From positions 62,001 through 126,000 of the forward strand of contig JADFDJ010000005.1 in NCBI GenBank assembly GCA_018262895.1: a stretch of DNA of 64,000 bases, read 5' to 3'. This DNA comes from Methanomassiliicoccus sp. (GTDB taxonomy: Archaea; Thermoplasmatota; Thermoplasmata; Methanomassiliicoccales; Methanomassiliicoccaceae). Position numbers and translations under genes: made by a program. Positions within the stretch are counted from its first letter, which is position 1, and each line of letters begins with the position of its first letter. The notes beneath the pieces were generated by a model. That model was not told the DNA's origin and did no database searches. It saw only the letters and a program-made list of their open reading frames with translations. Of this stretch, positions 37,428 through 46,309 are shown piece by piece.

Positions 37428-37984
37428 TGACGTTGACGGACGAGACCTTCGCATATCAGAACTTCGATACCATCTTCAAGCAGATACTCCAGGACCTGGG
37501 GGTCAACAGGAGCGTGAAAAGCTACCGCATCATCGCCAATCCCGGGGCCCCCTACTTCCTCATCTCCCTGAAGTTCGGCCGGGCGCGGTCCGCGGTGAAG
37601 GTCACGGACATGTCGCAGCTCAACGTCCACACCGGCGGGACGGCGCTGACCATCACCGACGAGAGCTGGGCACCGGCGCTCCTCAGCAAGCTGTGGCAGC
37701 GCTACGGACGCGACCGGGTGGAGCAGCTGACCCGCTTCGAGATACTCATCCACGGTGCCACCACAGAGGAGCTGGAGTCGATGGAGCTGGACCCCGGCGA
37801 GGAGCTGAAGACCAAGCTCCTGGACGCCGTCTGGCGGCTGTTCCCCGAGGGCTTCACCGTTCGCTATGACATCATCGACGACAAGGCCATGACCATCATC
37901 GGCACCGAGCACGACATGAAGCCTGAGTGGATCAAGGTGGCCAAGATGGTGCATGAGGATGTAAGAGGGAAGGAGGACCAGTGA
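37427..37984 (+). CDS. Methanogenesis marker protein 17
   Basis: A 185-residue Mmp17-family protein, found with McrC and Mmp3/Mmp7 in MCR activation preparations from Methanothermobacter. It starts [51 protein letters not shown] is an alpha/beta core, and RYGRDRVEQLTRFEILIHG follows. There are no cysteines and no obvious catalytic motif, so a structural or adaptor role is likely. Both ends overlap neighbours by one base. Confidence 0.92.
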   Translation: MTLTDETFAYQNFDTIFKQILQDLGVNRSVKSYRIIANPGAPYFLISLKFGRARSAVKVTDMSQLNVHTGGTALTITDESWAPALLSKLWQRYGRDRVEQLTRFEILIHGATTEELESMELDPGEELKTKLLDAVWRLFPEGFTVRYDIIDDKAMTIIGTEHDMKPEWIKVAKMVHEDVRGKEDQ

Positions 37985-38922
37985 TGTACGAGGTCCTGAT
38001 GTACGACGGGGGCGTGTACAAGGTCAACGAGCTCTACGAGCTTGTCGAGGATGTCGGGGGCTTCGTTCTTCAAAAGACGCAGATACAGGTGCAGATCACC
38101 GTGACCATGGCCATCCCCGAGGAGGAGCGTACCGCCATCGAGGCCAAGACCCGCGAGCTGGGAGGGAAGATAGTGCACGTTCCCCTGGCGGGCACCGAGA
38201 TCGCCGTGGTGGCGCCTACGCTGGGACGACACCACATGCCACACCCCACCTGCGACATAGCCGAGCAGCTGAGGCGATTGGGCGCGATCACCGTGGTCAT
38301 GGGACTGGCCCGGGGCAAGGGGCGCAGGACCTCCCAGATAAACGCCGACGAGAAGGCCATCATCGAGGAGTACGATGCCGCGGTGTTCGTGCTGGGCAAC
38401 TTCAAGGACTGCATCCTAGAGCACAAGGTCCGCTTGTTCGAGGACATCCAGATACCTGTGGTTGCCGCCTGCGGACCCCAGCTGGACTCCCTTCCCAACT
38501 GCGAGGCGGTGGTCTGCGGGATCGGTCGCAAGGTGGAGAGGATGCGGCGCGAGGAGGAGATCAAGCAGCTGGACCAGATCTCCGAGGCCATGGAAGGGGT
38601 GATCCAGGTCAAGAGAAGGGAGCTAGAGGAGGACCCCCTCTTCGTACATCCGGCCGAGGTCAAGGATCGCATAAGCGAGCTGGAGGTCGTGCAGAGGAGC
38701 CTACGACCCGCGCCGGTGGTGCTGCACCTTGACGGCCTCAGGGTGAAGATACCATACAAGGAGTGGAAGGACCAGCTGAGCGCCGTCGATGTTTACGGAC
38801 GACGACTGGGGGACATCGCTACCCTCTCCGACTCCCGGTTGGGAGGGAGCACCCTGATAAAGATCATGACCCGCGCCGAGGTCGAGTACCACGATGCCCA
38901 GAGGAAGAAAGGCACCGTCTGA
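37984..38922 (+). CDS. Methanogenesis marker protein 7
   Basis: Mmp7 is the last member of the activation cluster, 312 residues from the ATG at 37984. Key segments are GGKIVHVPLAGTEIAVVAPTLGRHHMPHPTCDIAEQLRR, AVFVLGNFKDCILEHKVRLFEDI, and PVVAACGPQLDSLPNCEAVVCGIGRKVERM, with cysteines positioned as possible Fe-S ligands. A charged helical region (about 195-235) separates the two halves. In other methanogens Mmp7 copurifies with McrC and bears an Fe-S cluster. Stop TGA; the next gene begins 28 bases later. Confidence 0.93.
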   Translation: MYEVLMYDGGVYKVNELYELVEDVGGFVLQKTQIQVQITVTMAIPEEERTAIEAKTRELGGKIVHVPLAGTEIAVVAPTLGRHHMPHPTCDIAEQLRRLGAITVVMGLARGKGRRTSQINADEKAIIEEYDAAVFVLGNFKDCILEHKVRLFEDIQIPVVAACGPQLDSLPNCEAVVCGIGRKVERMRREEEIKQLDQISEAMEGVIQVKRRELEEDPLFVHPAEVKDRISELEVVQRSLRPAPVVLHLDGLRVKIPYKEWKDQLSAVDVYGRRLGDIATLSDSRLGGSTLIKIMTRAEVEYHDAQRKKGTV

Positions 38923-38950
38923 GGATGAGGCAGCAAGGGCCGGGCGCAGG

Positions 38951-39382
38951 ATGACTGGCGCCTACGTCATGCTCTTCCGCATGAACGAGCATAGGTCGGT
39001 GGCCGTGGGTCGCCTGGGCGTGTTCGATCTCCCAGAGGGATGGTATGCCTACGTGGGCTCGGCCATGAACGGCCTCAAGGCCAGGACCGACCGCCACCTT
39101 CAGGGAGCTAGGAGGAAACACTGGCATATCGATCACCTCCTGCCCCTGGCCTCGGAGAGGTCGGCCCTTTTGGTCCCTTCGGATGTGAACATCGAGTGCA
39201 GGATCGCGGAGGTCATTCAGGGTTGGGAGGGAACGACCATGCCCATCAAGGGCTTCGGTAGCTCCGATTGCCACTGCCGCTCCCACCTGTTCCATCTTAT
39301 GGAGGACGACGCTCGATGCCTCGCATCCAGGCTCTCATCTGACCTGGAAGGAATGAAGGTCATCAAAGCAAGGTCCCCATGA
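38951..39382 (+). CDS. DUF123 GIY-YIG nuclease-like protein
   Basis: A 143-residue protein of the DUF123 branch of GIY-YIG nucleases. It begins MTGAYVMLFRMNEHRSVAVGRLG, has the GIY-YIG-type strand WYAYVGSAMNGLKAR, then RKHWHIDHLL (HWHIDYLL in relatives) and a C-terminal FGSSDCHCRSHLFHL with conserved Cys and His. The start is the ATG at 38951 rather than 38894, because the first 19 codons of the longer frame overlap the mmp7 end. It follows the mmp cluster at a short distance but is functionally unrelated (probably DNA repair). Confidence 0.85.
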   Translation: MTGAYVMLFRMNEHRSVAVGRLGVFDLPEGWYAYVGSAMNGLKARTDRHLQGARRKHWHIDHLLPLASERSALLVPSDVNIECRIAEVIQGWEGTTMPIKGFGSSDCHCRSHLFHLMEDDARCLASRLSSDLEGMKVIKARSP

Positions 39383-39861
39383 ACTGTGAAATTGCCCCGC
39401 TTTTTCGACGACGTTGTCAGCGAGTTCGCGCTGATGCTGGAAGAATGTCTTATCTACAAGAAGCGCACAATAGTCCATGCTCAGAGGCGGAAAGCTCCTG
39501 ATGCGGCCTGATGAGGTCCAACCCGTCACTAACGGGTGCAGACCCGTCACGTTCCATCTGTGGACCCATATCCGCAGTATGCGTCCAAGTTGAAACTTGA
39601 GGCTGTATCCACAGTCCGCATATCCCAACCCTCGACGTCCCAAGGATGTCGCACGGGAGGCATGGGAATGGTGCTCATCGAGAAACCGAGGTGATCGTGT
39701 GAACACGATGAGATCGCTTACAGGAGCCCCGTAAGCTCTGAGCATTTTTGATACTGGCACTCATTGAACGACCCAATAGCAAGAGCCTCGAACGGGAGTA
39801 GGGTTCTTATACACCAATGCGACTATCAGGTCAGAATTCCTATACAATCCAGGGGCTTATT
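39383..39861 (+). other. Hairpin-rich region without a recognised gene
   Basis: No certain gene in 479 bases. Three overlapping sites ACCCGT (39521-39526), ACGGGT (39532-39537) and ACCCGT (39542-39547) allow two mutually exclusive hairpins. Further stems are CGTGT/ACACG near 39697-39708, GCTTAC/GTAAGC around 39717-39737 and AAGAGCC/GGTTCTT near 39781-39810. A short plus frame (from about 39387, VKLPRFFDDVVSEF...) ends at 39511. A decayed insertion sequence end or a structured RNA are both possible. The promoter of the next gene, GGTTCTTATACACC, lies at its right edge. Confidence 0.35.
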
Positions 39862-41457
39862 ATGGAAGCAACAGCCGACACTTCTGAGAAATTTCAAGAT
39901 CCGATAGTAAAGAAGCTTGAAGCCGCCATCGGAGCGGAGAACGTGAAGACCAGCAAGATGGAGAGGCTGCTCTACAGCCATGACTCCACCGGCCTGCCGA
40001 AGGAAATAGACCTCGGGTTCAAGGTCGTCCCCGATATCGTGGTGCGTCCCTCCTCCACAAAGGAGGTACAGGAGATCGTGAAGATCGCGGCCGAGGCGGG
40101 CATGCCGATAACCCCTAGGGGAGCGGCCACTGGTTACGTTGCGGCAGGGGTCCCCGCCGCCGGCGGGATTTCCCTCGACATGGTCGGGCGGATGAGCAAG
40201 GTCCTCAAGGTCGACGAGGACAACATGACCGTCACATGCCAGGCCGGGGCCTCCTGGAAGGCCGTATATGATGCTGCGTGGGAGAAGGGGTTCCTTCTCG
40301 GCTCCTACCCCAGCAGTTTCCCCAACGCCTCGGTGGCAGGGTGGATAGCCATGAGCGGCGTGGGCATGGGCAACTACAAGTACGGCTCTGCCGGGGACAA
40401 CATACGCAACATGGTGGTCGTCGTTCCCAGCGGGGACATCATAAACACTGGATTCGAGACCTTGGCCGACAACATGGCCGGGTACAACCTGAACAGGTTG
40501 TTCGTCGGCACCGAAGGGACCCTGGGCGTCATATGCGAGGTCACCCTGAAGCTGTTCCCCAAGCCCGAGGTACTCAGGCCCCTTGCCTACTCCTTCGAGA
40601 GCCTGGACAAGGTAGGCGGCCCCATGAAGGACCTCACCCGTACCAAGGTTACTCCTCTGCATATTGCCTGGTCCGACGGGAACCACTTCAAGTACCTGCG
40701 CAAGATAGGGCATGAAGCTCCCGAAGTAGGTTGCCTCTGGCTCGTCACTTTGGAGGGCGACAAGGCCATGGTCGAGTACGAAGAGAAGATCGTGGATGAT
40801 ATCGTGGCCAAGCACGGCGGTAAGAAGGAGAGCTACGAGCTCGGCCAGCATGAGTGGGACGAGCGCTGCTACGAGTACCGCACCTCCATGCTCGGCCTAG
40901 GGACCTCTGCCTCGGAGATACTGGTGCCCGTGAGCGCATATTCGGATGCGGTGAAGGGCCTCTACGAGCTCATGGACAGCATGAAGATGGAGGGGGCGAT
41001 CATCGGGGTCGCGGTCGACCGTAACTCGACCATGCTGATGCCCTACTACCTCTTCGATAAGGAGTCCATGTCCAAGTCGATGACCTCCCTCTCGTTCGCT
41101 TTTAAGGCCGGGGATGTCGCCAAGAAGCTCGGCGGAAGGCTGATGGGCGGCTTCGGGCTGTTCATGAGCTCCCAGCTGAAACCGCTCCGCGGCGAGGGAT
41201 ACGAGGTCCAGGTGGCGATCAAGAAGGCCCTCGACCCGAAGGAGATCATGAACCCCGGAAAGCTCCTGGGGATGAAGACCCGTTTCAAGCTACCGGTAGG
41301 CCCGGGCTTGTTCGGCGTCGGGATGAGCGCCATGTCGATCGCTAAGAAGGTCCTTCCCGCGGACAAGATGATCGACGAGAAGTCCGAGGAGCTGGCCCGC
41401 GAGGAGCTGGAGAACGAGAGGTTCGAGCAGCACAAGAACGATCCTCTGAAGAAGTGA
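39862..41457 (+). CDS. FAD-linked oxidoreductase (GlcD/lactate dehydrogenase type)
   Basis: A 531-residue flavoprotein of the vanillyl-alcohol oxidase superfamily. The FAD-binding domain (about 30-240) shows PRGAATGYVAAGVPAAGG and FVGTEGTLGVICEVTL. The C-terminal oxidase domain (about 245-480) ends in the family segment AIKKALDPKEIMNPGKLLG. A helical, charged extension (about 485-531) is additional. Typical substrates are D-lactate, glycolate or other 2-hydroxy acids, often with an HdrD-like Fe-S partner not encoded alongside here. The start at 39862 (MEATADTSEKF) is chosen over 39817, which lies at the expected transcription start. Confidence 0.88.
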   Translation: MEATADTSEKFQDPIVKKLEAAIGAENVKTSKMERLLYSHDSTGLPKEIDLGFKVVPDIVVRPSSTKEVQEIVKIAAEAGMPITPRGAATGYVAAGVPAAGGISLDMVGRMSKVLKVDEDNMTVTCQAGASWKAVYDAAWEKGFLLGSYPSSFPNASVAGWIAMSGVGMGNYKYGSAGDNIRNMVVVVPSGDIINTGFETLADNMAGYNLNRLFVGTEGTLGVICEVTLKLFPKPEVLRPLAYSFESLDKVGGPMKDLTRTKVTPLHIAWSDGNHFKYLRKIGHEAPEVGCLWLVTLEGDKAMVEYEEKIVDDIVAKHGGKKESYELGQHEWDERCYEYRTSMLGLGTSASEILVPVSAYSDAVKGLYELMDSMKMEGAIIGVAVDRNSTMLMPYYLFDKESMSKSMTSLSFAFKAGDVAKKLGGRLMGGFGLFMSSQLKPLRGEGYEVQVAIKKALDPKEIMNPGKLLGMKTRFKLPVGPGLFGVGMSAMSIAKKVLPADKMIDEKSEELAREELENERFEQHKNDPLKK

Positions 41458-41597
41458 GCTACCTCCAACCCCTTCCCAATTTCTTATTTCATTTTTCATC
41501 CAGCTTTTATTACCAACCTTGGTCCAGGCTCCTGCCAGGGTATCGACTATGGTATGTGGCACGAAAGCCTGCTCCGGCTATCTACTTCTCTGCACGC

Positions 41598-41744
41598 TCA
41601 CTTCTTGAGGTACTTCTCCGGGTCCTTGTCGAACACCTTCTTGCAGCCCGGGGCGCAGAAGTAGTAGGTGGTGCCCTTGTGCTCGGACTTCCACTTGGCG
41701 GTCTTCTCGTCCACGGTCATCTTGCATACTGGATCTATGGCCAT
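41598..41744 (-). CDS. Small YHS-domain metal-binding protein
   Basis: A 48-residue protein consisting of one YHS domain: MAIDPVCKMTVDEKTAKW, then GTTYYFCAPGCKKVF and DPEKYLKK. The cysteines (DPVCKM and FCAPGCK) are the expected metal ligands. The ATG at 41744 overlaps the last base of the copA stop (TAATG), so the two are coupled. Such small YHS proteins accompany copper or heavy-metal ATPases and probably act as a metal chaperone or sensor domain. Confidence 0.88.
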   Translation of the reverse strand: MAIDPVCKMTVDEKTAKWKSEHKGTTYYFCAPGCKKVFDKDPEKYLKK

Positions 41745-44254
41745 TATTTCTTCACCTCCTTCCTCTTGATCTCTGGAGTGTATCTCCTCAGCAGCGCGGC
41801 GTTGGAGACCACGGACACCGAGCTCAGGGCCATGGCGGCCGCGGCCACTATAGGGTTCAGAAGGATTTGGAAGAACGGGTACAGGACCCCGGCGGCGATG
41901 GGTATGCCGGCAGAGTTGTAACCCAATGCCCAGAAGAGGTTCTGCCTGATCTTGGTCATGGTCCTCTTGGAGAGCTGTATGGCTGCCACCACGTCGGTCA
42001 GATCGCTGCGGATGAGGACGATGTCCCCGGTCTCCATGGCCACGTCCGTACCGCTGCCGATGGCTATCCCCACGTCAGCCTGTGCCAGGGCGGGCGCGTC
42101 GTTGACACCGTCACCCACCATGGCCACCTTGCGCCCCAGGCCCTGGATCCTGGCCACCTCCTTGGCCTTGTTCTCCGGCAGGACCTCGGCGATGTATTTA
42201 TCGATCCCCACCTGGGAGGCGATGAACTTGGCGGTGCGGGGGTTGTCCCCGGTGAGCATGATCACCTCGATCCCCATCCTCTTCAGCTCGGAGATGGCCT
42301 CCTTCGACGTCTCCTTGACCACATCGGCCACGCCGATCAGGCCTGCCATCTGTTCGTCGACGGAGACCAGCATGGCGGTGCGCCCCTCCTCCTCCATCCT
42401 CTTGAGGTCGTTCTCCACCGCGTCGGTGGATACGCCGCTCTCGCTGAGGAGCTGTCGGTTGCCTATCAGCACCTTATGCCCCTCCACGGTGGCCCTCACG
42501 CCCTTACCGGGGATGGCCTGGAATTCATCGGCTTCGGGGATGATGATCTCCCCGTCCTGGGCCTTCCTCACGATGGCCTCGGCCAGGGGATGCTCGGAGC
42601 CCCTCTCCGCCGAGGCCGCATACCGCAGCACCTTAGGAGCGGGAAGGCCGGCCTCGACCACCGCGGTCACCTCCGGCTCCCCCTTGGTGATGGTCCCGGT
42701 CTTGTCCAGGACCACTGTCTGCACCTTACCCGCGGTCTCCAGGGCCTCCGCGCTCTTGATGAGTATCCCGTTCTCCGCGCCCTTGCCCGAGCCCACCATT
42801 ATCGCCGTCGGCGTAGCCAGGCCCAGGGCGCAGGGGCAGGAAATCACCAGCACGGAGATGAAAATGATAAGGGAGAACACGAACCCTTCCTCTCCCCCCA
42901 CGAAGGCGTCGTAAGCGACCAGGTACCACACCAGGAAGCTGACGAGAGCGATGGCGATCACCGCAGGAACGAACCACGCCGAGACGTTGTCCGCATAACG
43001 CTGGATCGGCGCCTTGGACGCCTGCGCGTCCTCGACCAGCCTTATGATCTGAGCGAGCGCGGTATCCTTGCCAATCCTCGTGGCCCTGACCGTGAGGACG
43101 CCGTTCTTGTTGATCGAGCCTCCGATTACAGTGGACCCCGGCCCCTTCTCCACAGGGATCGACTCACCGGTTATCATGCTCTCATCCACGGCGGACCCAC
43201 CATCCGTGACCACGCCGTCAGTGGCGATCTTCTCCCCCGGCCGCACCAGGAACAGGTCGTCCACCTTGATGGTCTCCACCGGGACCTCGACCTCCTCCCC
43301 GTTCCGGATCACCCGGGCGGTCCTGGCCTGCAGCCCGATGAGGGCGCGTATGGCCTGTGACGTCCTTCCCTTTGCCTTCGCCTCCAGATACTTGCCGAAC
43401 AGGATCAGCGAGATTATCATGGCCGAGGTGTCGAAGTAGGTGTGATGGTGGAAGGGTATGAGATGCGGCAGGAACACCACGACCACGGAGTAGAAGTATG
43501 CCGCCGAGGAGCCGAGGGCGATGAGGGTGTCCATATTGGCCCGGCGGTTGCGCAGGGCGTAGTATGTTCCCACGTAGAACTGGTAACCGGCGATGAACTG
43601 CACTGGAGTGGCCAATGCGAACAGCAGGTAGCCCTCCCAGCCCACGATGCCCAGGGTGCTGGCGAGCCCGAAATAATCGAAGCCTATCATCAGCAGCATT
43701 ACGGGCATGCTAAGGGCAAGGGAGAACACCAGAAGATACAGCTGCTTCCGGTGCGCCACCTCCCGCTCGGCGCTCTCAGTCGCCTCCCCTTCGATGACCT
43801 CATAGCCCGCGTCCACGATGGCTGCTTTCAATGCCTCGAGCGTTGCCACGCTGGGATCGTACGTCACGAAGGCCTTCTCGGTGGCCAGGTTAACGCTGGC
43901 GGATACGACGCCCTCCACGTCCTTCAGGGCATCCTCGATGATCCCGGCACAGGAAGCGCAGGTCATTCCCTTGATGCCTATGGTGGCCTGCTCCACGACC
44001 ACATCGTATCCCGCTTCTCTCACCGCCTTCTGGATGTCAGCAGGGGTCACCTTAAAGGGATCGTAGACCACACGCGCCTTCTCCGTGACCAGGTTCACCG
44101 AGGCCTTCTCCACCCCCGGTAACTCCCCGATCGCACCCTCGACGGTTCCCGCGCACGAAGCGCAGGTCATCCCGGAAACCCCGAAGGAGGCTGTTCTCTT
44201 GGCGTTACCAGGCTCGTCCTTGGGGCAAGTATCGTCAGGGCAGGGCTCGCTCAT
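41744..44254 (-). CDS. copA: Copper-exporting P1B-type ATPase
   Basis: An 836-residue membrane pump that expels Cu(I). There are two N-terminal HMA domains, each with GMTCASCAG (about residues 28-95 and 100-165), then eight predicted transmembrane helices. The actuator motif MITGESIPV, the ion-binding SCPCALGLATP in the sixth helix, the phosphorylated aspartate in DKTGTIT, and GDGVNDAPAL near the end are all intact. The last residues are basic (RYTPEIKRKEVKK). It is cotranscribed with the YHS protein and divergent from the TRASH regulator, the usual copper-response layout in archaea. Confidence 0.96.
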   Translation of the reverse strand: MSEPCPDDTCPKDEPGNAKRTASFGVSGMTCASCAGTVEGAIGELPGVEKASVNLVTEKARVVYDPFKVTPADIQKAVREAGYDVVVEQATIGIKGMTCASCAGIIEDALKDVEGVVSASVNLATEKAFVTYDPSVATLEALKAAIVDAGYEVIEGEATESAEREVAHRKQLYLLVFSLALSMPVMLLMIGFDYFGLASTLGIVGWEGYLLFALATPVQFIAGYQFYVGTYYALRNRRANMDTLIALGSSAAYFYSVVVVFLPHLIPFHHHTYFDTSAMIISLILFGKYLEAKAKGRTSQAIRALIGLQARTARVIRNGEEVEVPVETIKVDDLFLVRPGEKIATDGVVTDGGSAVDESMITGESIPVEKGPGSTVIGGSINKNGVLTVRATRIGKDTALAQIIRLVEDAQASKAPIQRYADNVSAWFVPAVIAIALVSFLVWYLVAYDAFVGGEEGFVFSLIIFISVLVISCPCALGLATPTAIMVGSGKGAENGILIKSAEALETAGKVQTVVLDKTGTITKGEPEVTAVVEAGLPAPKVLRYAASAERGSEHPLAEAIVRKAQDGEIIIPEADEFQAIPGKGVRATVEGHKVLIGNRQLLSESGVSTDAVENDLKRMEEEGRTAMLVSVDEQMAGLIGVADVVKETSKEAISELKRMGIEVIMLTGDNPRTAKFIASQVGIDKYIAEVLPENKAKEVARIQGLGRKVAMVGDGVNDAPALAQADVGIAIGSGTDVAMETGDIVLIRSDLTDVVAAIQLSKRTMTKIRQNLFWALGYNSAGIPIAAGVLYPFFQILLNPIVAAAAMALSSVSVVSNAALLRRYTPEIKRKEVKK

Positions 44255-44413
44255 TGTCCGTTGCTATTATCATCTTTCGTTCTAGTAGTTTTGCTCTTAG
44301 GGACCAGATGCTATGATAGAAAAAGAACGATATGATCGGCCATACGTCAGAAAAAACTCCTCATATTTTTTCAACAGAAAGGTTTTATTAGTCGCTGCTC
44401 CAAGGTTGAAAGC

Positions 44414-45007
44414 GTGAGTTTGGACGACAATGACGTGAACATACTCAAAGTCCTCCAATGGAACGGTCGCCTATCGTTCCGCCAGGTCTCGGAAAAGGTA
44501 AAGGTCTCGGTGCCGACGGTGAGCAACAAGGTGGGTAACCTGGAGAAGCTCGGCGTCATAAGGGGGTACCATGCGGAGCTTGACCCCGAAAGGATGGGTC
44601 AGACGAGCGCGCTTGTGACGATCAAGGCCAAGCCGGCCAACCTGTCCATGATCGCTGAGCGTTTCAAGGCCGATGATCAGGTACGCCAGTTATACCACCT
44701 GAGCAGCGGGAAGCTGATTATGGTATGCACCTTTTTAGGCTCACACCTTGTCAACGATTTCGTAAAACGCTTGGCCTCCGTTCCCGAGATCCAGGAGTAT
44801 GATATCGCTAACGTGATCAGCGTGGGAAAGGAGTTCGACCGCGCCGTGGTAGCCCCTGGCGTCAGCATCGTAGTCTCATGCTCGCAGTGCGGCAGGGAGA
44901 TCAGGGGAGAGCCGCTGCGAGTTAAGATCAACGGCAGTACGGCCTTCCTGTGCTGCCCACAGTGCGTATCCACGTTCAGTGCGCTAAACGGTTCCAAAGA
45001 AAAGTGA
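44414..45007 (+). CDS. Lrp/AsnC-type regulator with TRASH metal-sensing domain
   Basis: A 197-residue transcription factor. The N-terminal helix-turn-helix (about 5-55, LSFRQVSEKVKVSVPTVSNKVGNLEKLGVIRGY) and middle Lrp-like domain are followed by a C-terminal TRASH domain (about 158-195) with CSQCGREIRGEP and FLCCPQCVSTF. This arrangement is that of archaeal copper sensors such as CopT/CopR. It is divergent from copA across 159 bases, so it most likely controls the pump. The start is a GTG at 44414. Confidence 0.92.
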   Translation: MSLDDNDVNILKVLQWNGRLSFRQVSEKVKVSVPTVSNKVGNLEKLGVIRGYHAELDPERMGQTSALVTIKAKPANLSMIAERFKADDQVRQLYHLSSGKLIMVCTFLGSHLVNDFVKRLASVPEIQEYDIANVISVGKEFDRAVVAPGVSIVVSCSQCGREIRGEPLRVKINGSTAFLCCPQCVSTFSALNGSKEK

Positions 45008-45388
45008 TCATCGGCGGGACGCTATAGCCTCCACCTCGACCCTGGCCCCCAGCGGAAGTGTGGAAACGCCAACGGTGCTGCGGGCAGGAGGATCTTCATC
45101 GAAGAAAGCGGCATAGGCCTCGTTGACATCCTTGAACTCTTCCATGTCCACCAAGAATATCGTGGTCTTGACCACATCGGACATCGAGAGACCAGCAGCG
45201 GAGAGAACGGCCTCCAGGTTCAAAAGGCATCTCTTCACCTGCTCTTTAGCGCTCCCTCCTGCCAGTCTCCCGGTCGCAGGGTCCAGCCCTAGCTGCCCGG
45301 AGCAGAAGACCAGGTCCCCACTGGAGATTGCCTGTGAGTAGGGACCTACCGCAGCCGGCGCCCCTTCGGAACGTATGACCTTGTTCAT
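45008..45388 (-). CDS. RidA family enamine/imine deaminase
   Basis: A 126-residue RidA (YjgF/L-PSP) protein, which hydrolyses reactive enamine and imine intermediates. It begins MNKVIRSEGAPAAVGPYSQAISSGDLVFCSGQLG and contains VVKTTIFLVDMEEFKDVNEAYAAFF and the active-site arginine in ARSTVGVSTLPLGARVEVEAIA. Active trimers have a site at each interface. The ATG at 45388 lies six bases after the GTG that overlaps the HAD gene stop; the two are cotranscribed. Confidence 0.93.
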   Translation of the reverse strand: MNKVIRSEGAPAAVGPYSQAISSGDLVFCSGQLGLDPATGRLAGGSAKEQVKRCLLNLEAVLSAAGLSMSDVVKTTIFLVDMEEFKDVNEAYAAFFDEDPPARSTVGVSTLPLGARVEVEAIASRR

Positions 45389-45394
45389 GATCAC

Positions 45395-46102
45395 TCAATC
45401 CCTCTCCGGCAGATAGAGGTTACTGGCATCAAGGTAGCCGATGAGGTCCCCCACACTGCCGATTATCGATCGGCATCCATACCTTTCCCAATCCGCCCTC
45501 GTGAAGGAGCCGGTGAGAACTCCCAGGAAATGGACCGAGGCCGAGGCCGCGCACTCCATGTCCATGGCATGATCTCCCACCAGAAGGCATTCCTGGGGTC
45601 GGACCTCCATCAGCGCCATGGTTCGCTCCAGTGCCTTTCCGTTGGGCTTGGCCTCCTCTTCCGGATGATCGTCACGGCAGACCATGGCATTGAAGGGGAT
45701 GTCTATTCCCGCATGATGCAGTGCCGCCTCAGCATACGCGCGGGAACCTCGGGTGAGCAGGCCTATCTTGATGCCCCTTTCCTGCAGCGACCGCAGGCAC
45801 CCCAGGGCGCCTTCGATGGCCTTCGTGCCGCCCACACCCTCCATCTCCGTCCCGTTCATGGACCTGGTGACCGCTGCCCCGATGCGCTCCAGATCTCCAG
45901 CGTCCCCGTTTTCAATGACATATTGACGCATTAGGGCGAGGCTTCTGGACATGGTCGTTTTCTCATCAAGAAGGTATGAAGGTATCCCCTCTTCGATGAA
46001 AACCTCGAAAAGCTTCCTCTTCATGAGGCGGAAGTCAACGGTAGTATGGACAAGGGTCCCGTCGAGGTCGAATATCGTTCCTTTGACAGCCTGTTTCTCC
46101 AT
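45395..46102 (-). CDS. HAD-family phosphatase
   Basis: A 235-residue haloacid dehalogenase superfamily hydrolase. Motif I is IFDLDGTLVHTT with the nucleophilic Asp, a cap of about 70 residues (RLMKRKLFEVFIEEG...) is inserted after it, motif II is GLLTRGS, motif III is a Lys in AKPNGKAL, and motif IV is LLVGDHAMDMECA. The substrate is unknown; phosphoglycolate-type small phosphate esters are typical. The ATG at 46102 (MEKQAVKGTIFDLDG) is chosen because upstream residues of the longer frame are unlike the family. Confidence 0.85.
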   Translation of the reverse strand: MEKQAVKGTIFDLDGTLVHTTVDFRLMKRKLFEVFIEEGIPSYLLDEKTTMSRSLALMRQYVIENGDAGDLERIGAAVTRSMNGTEMEGVGGTKAIEGALGCLRSLQERGIKIGLLTRGSRAYAEAALHHAGIDIPFNAMVCRDDHPEEEAKPNGKALERTMALMEVRPQECLLVGDHAMDMECAASASVHFLGVLTGSFTRADWERYGCRSIIGSVGDLIGYLDASNLYLPERD

Positions 46103-46309
46103 CGAATGACCGCCTCTTCGCGCAAATAACATCCTGCTATTTAGACCGTAGGCATCTAATATTATCAAAATATATACTTTCTAATGGATGGCTCAATATT
46201 ATTATTTATCAATAACAATGGGAAATATAAAACTATTGGTAGCATGCTCAACAACTTCTTTTATATTTACTGAGACAAAGGGATGTACATACTCGGATTA
46301 GGTGAAGAA

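Noticed and set aside
39335-39760. Minus-strand frame of 141 codons
   Set aside because: Composition is unlike the local genes, it runs antisense into the DUF123 gene, and the region is rich in hairpins.
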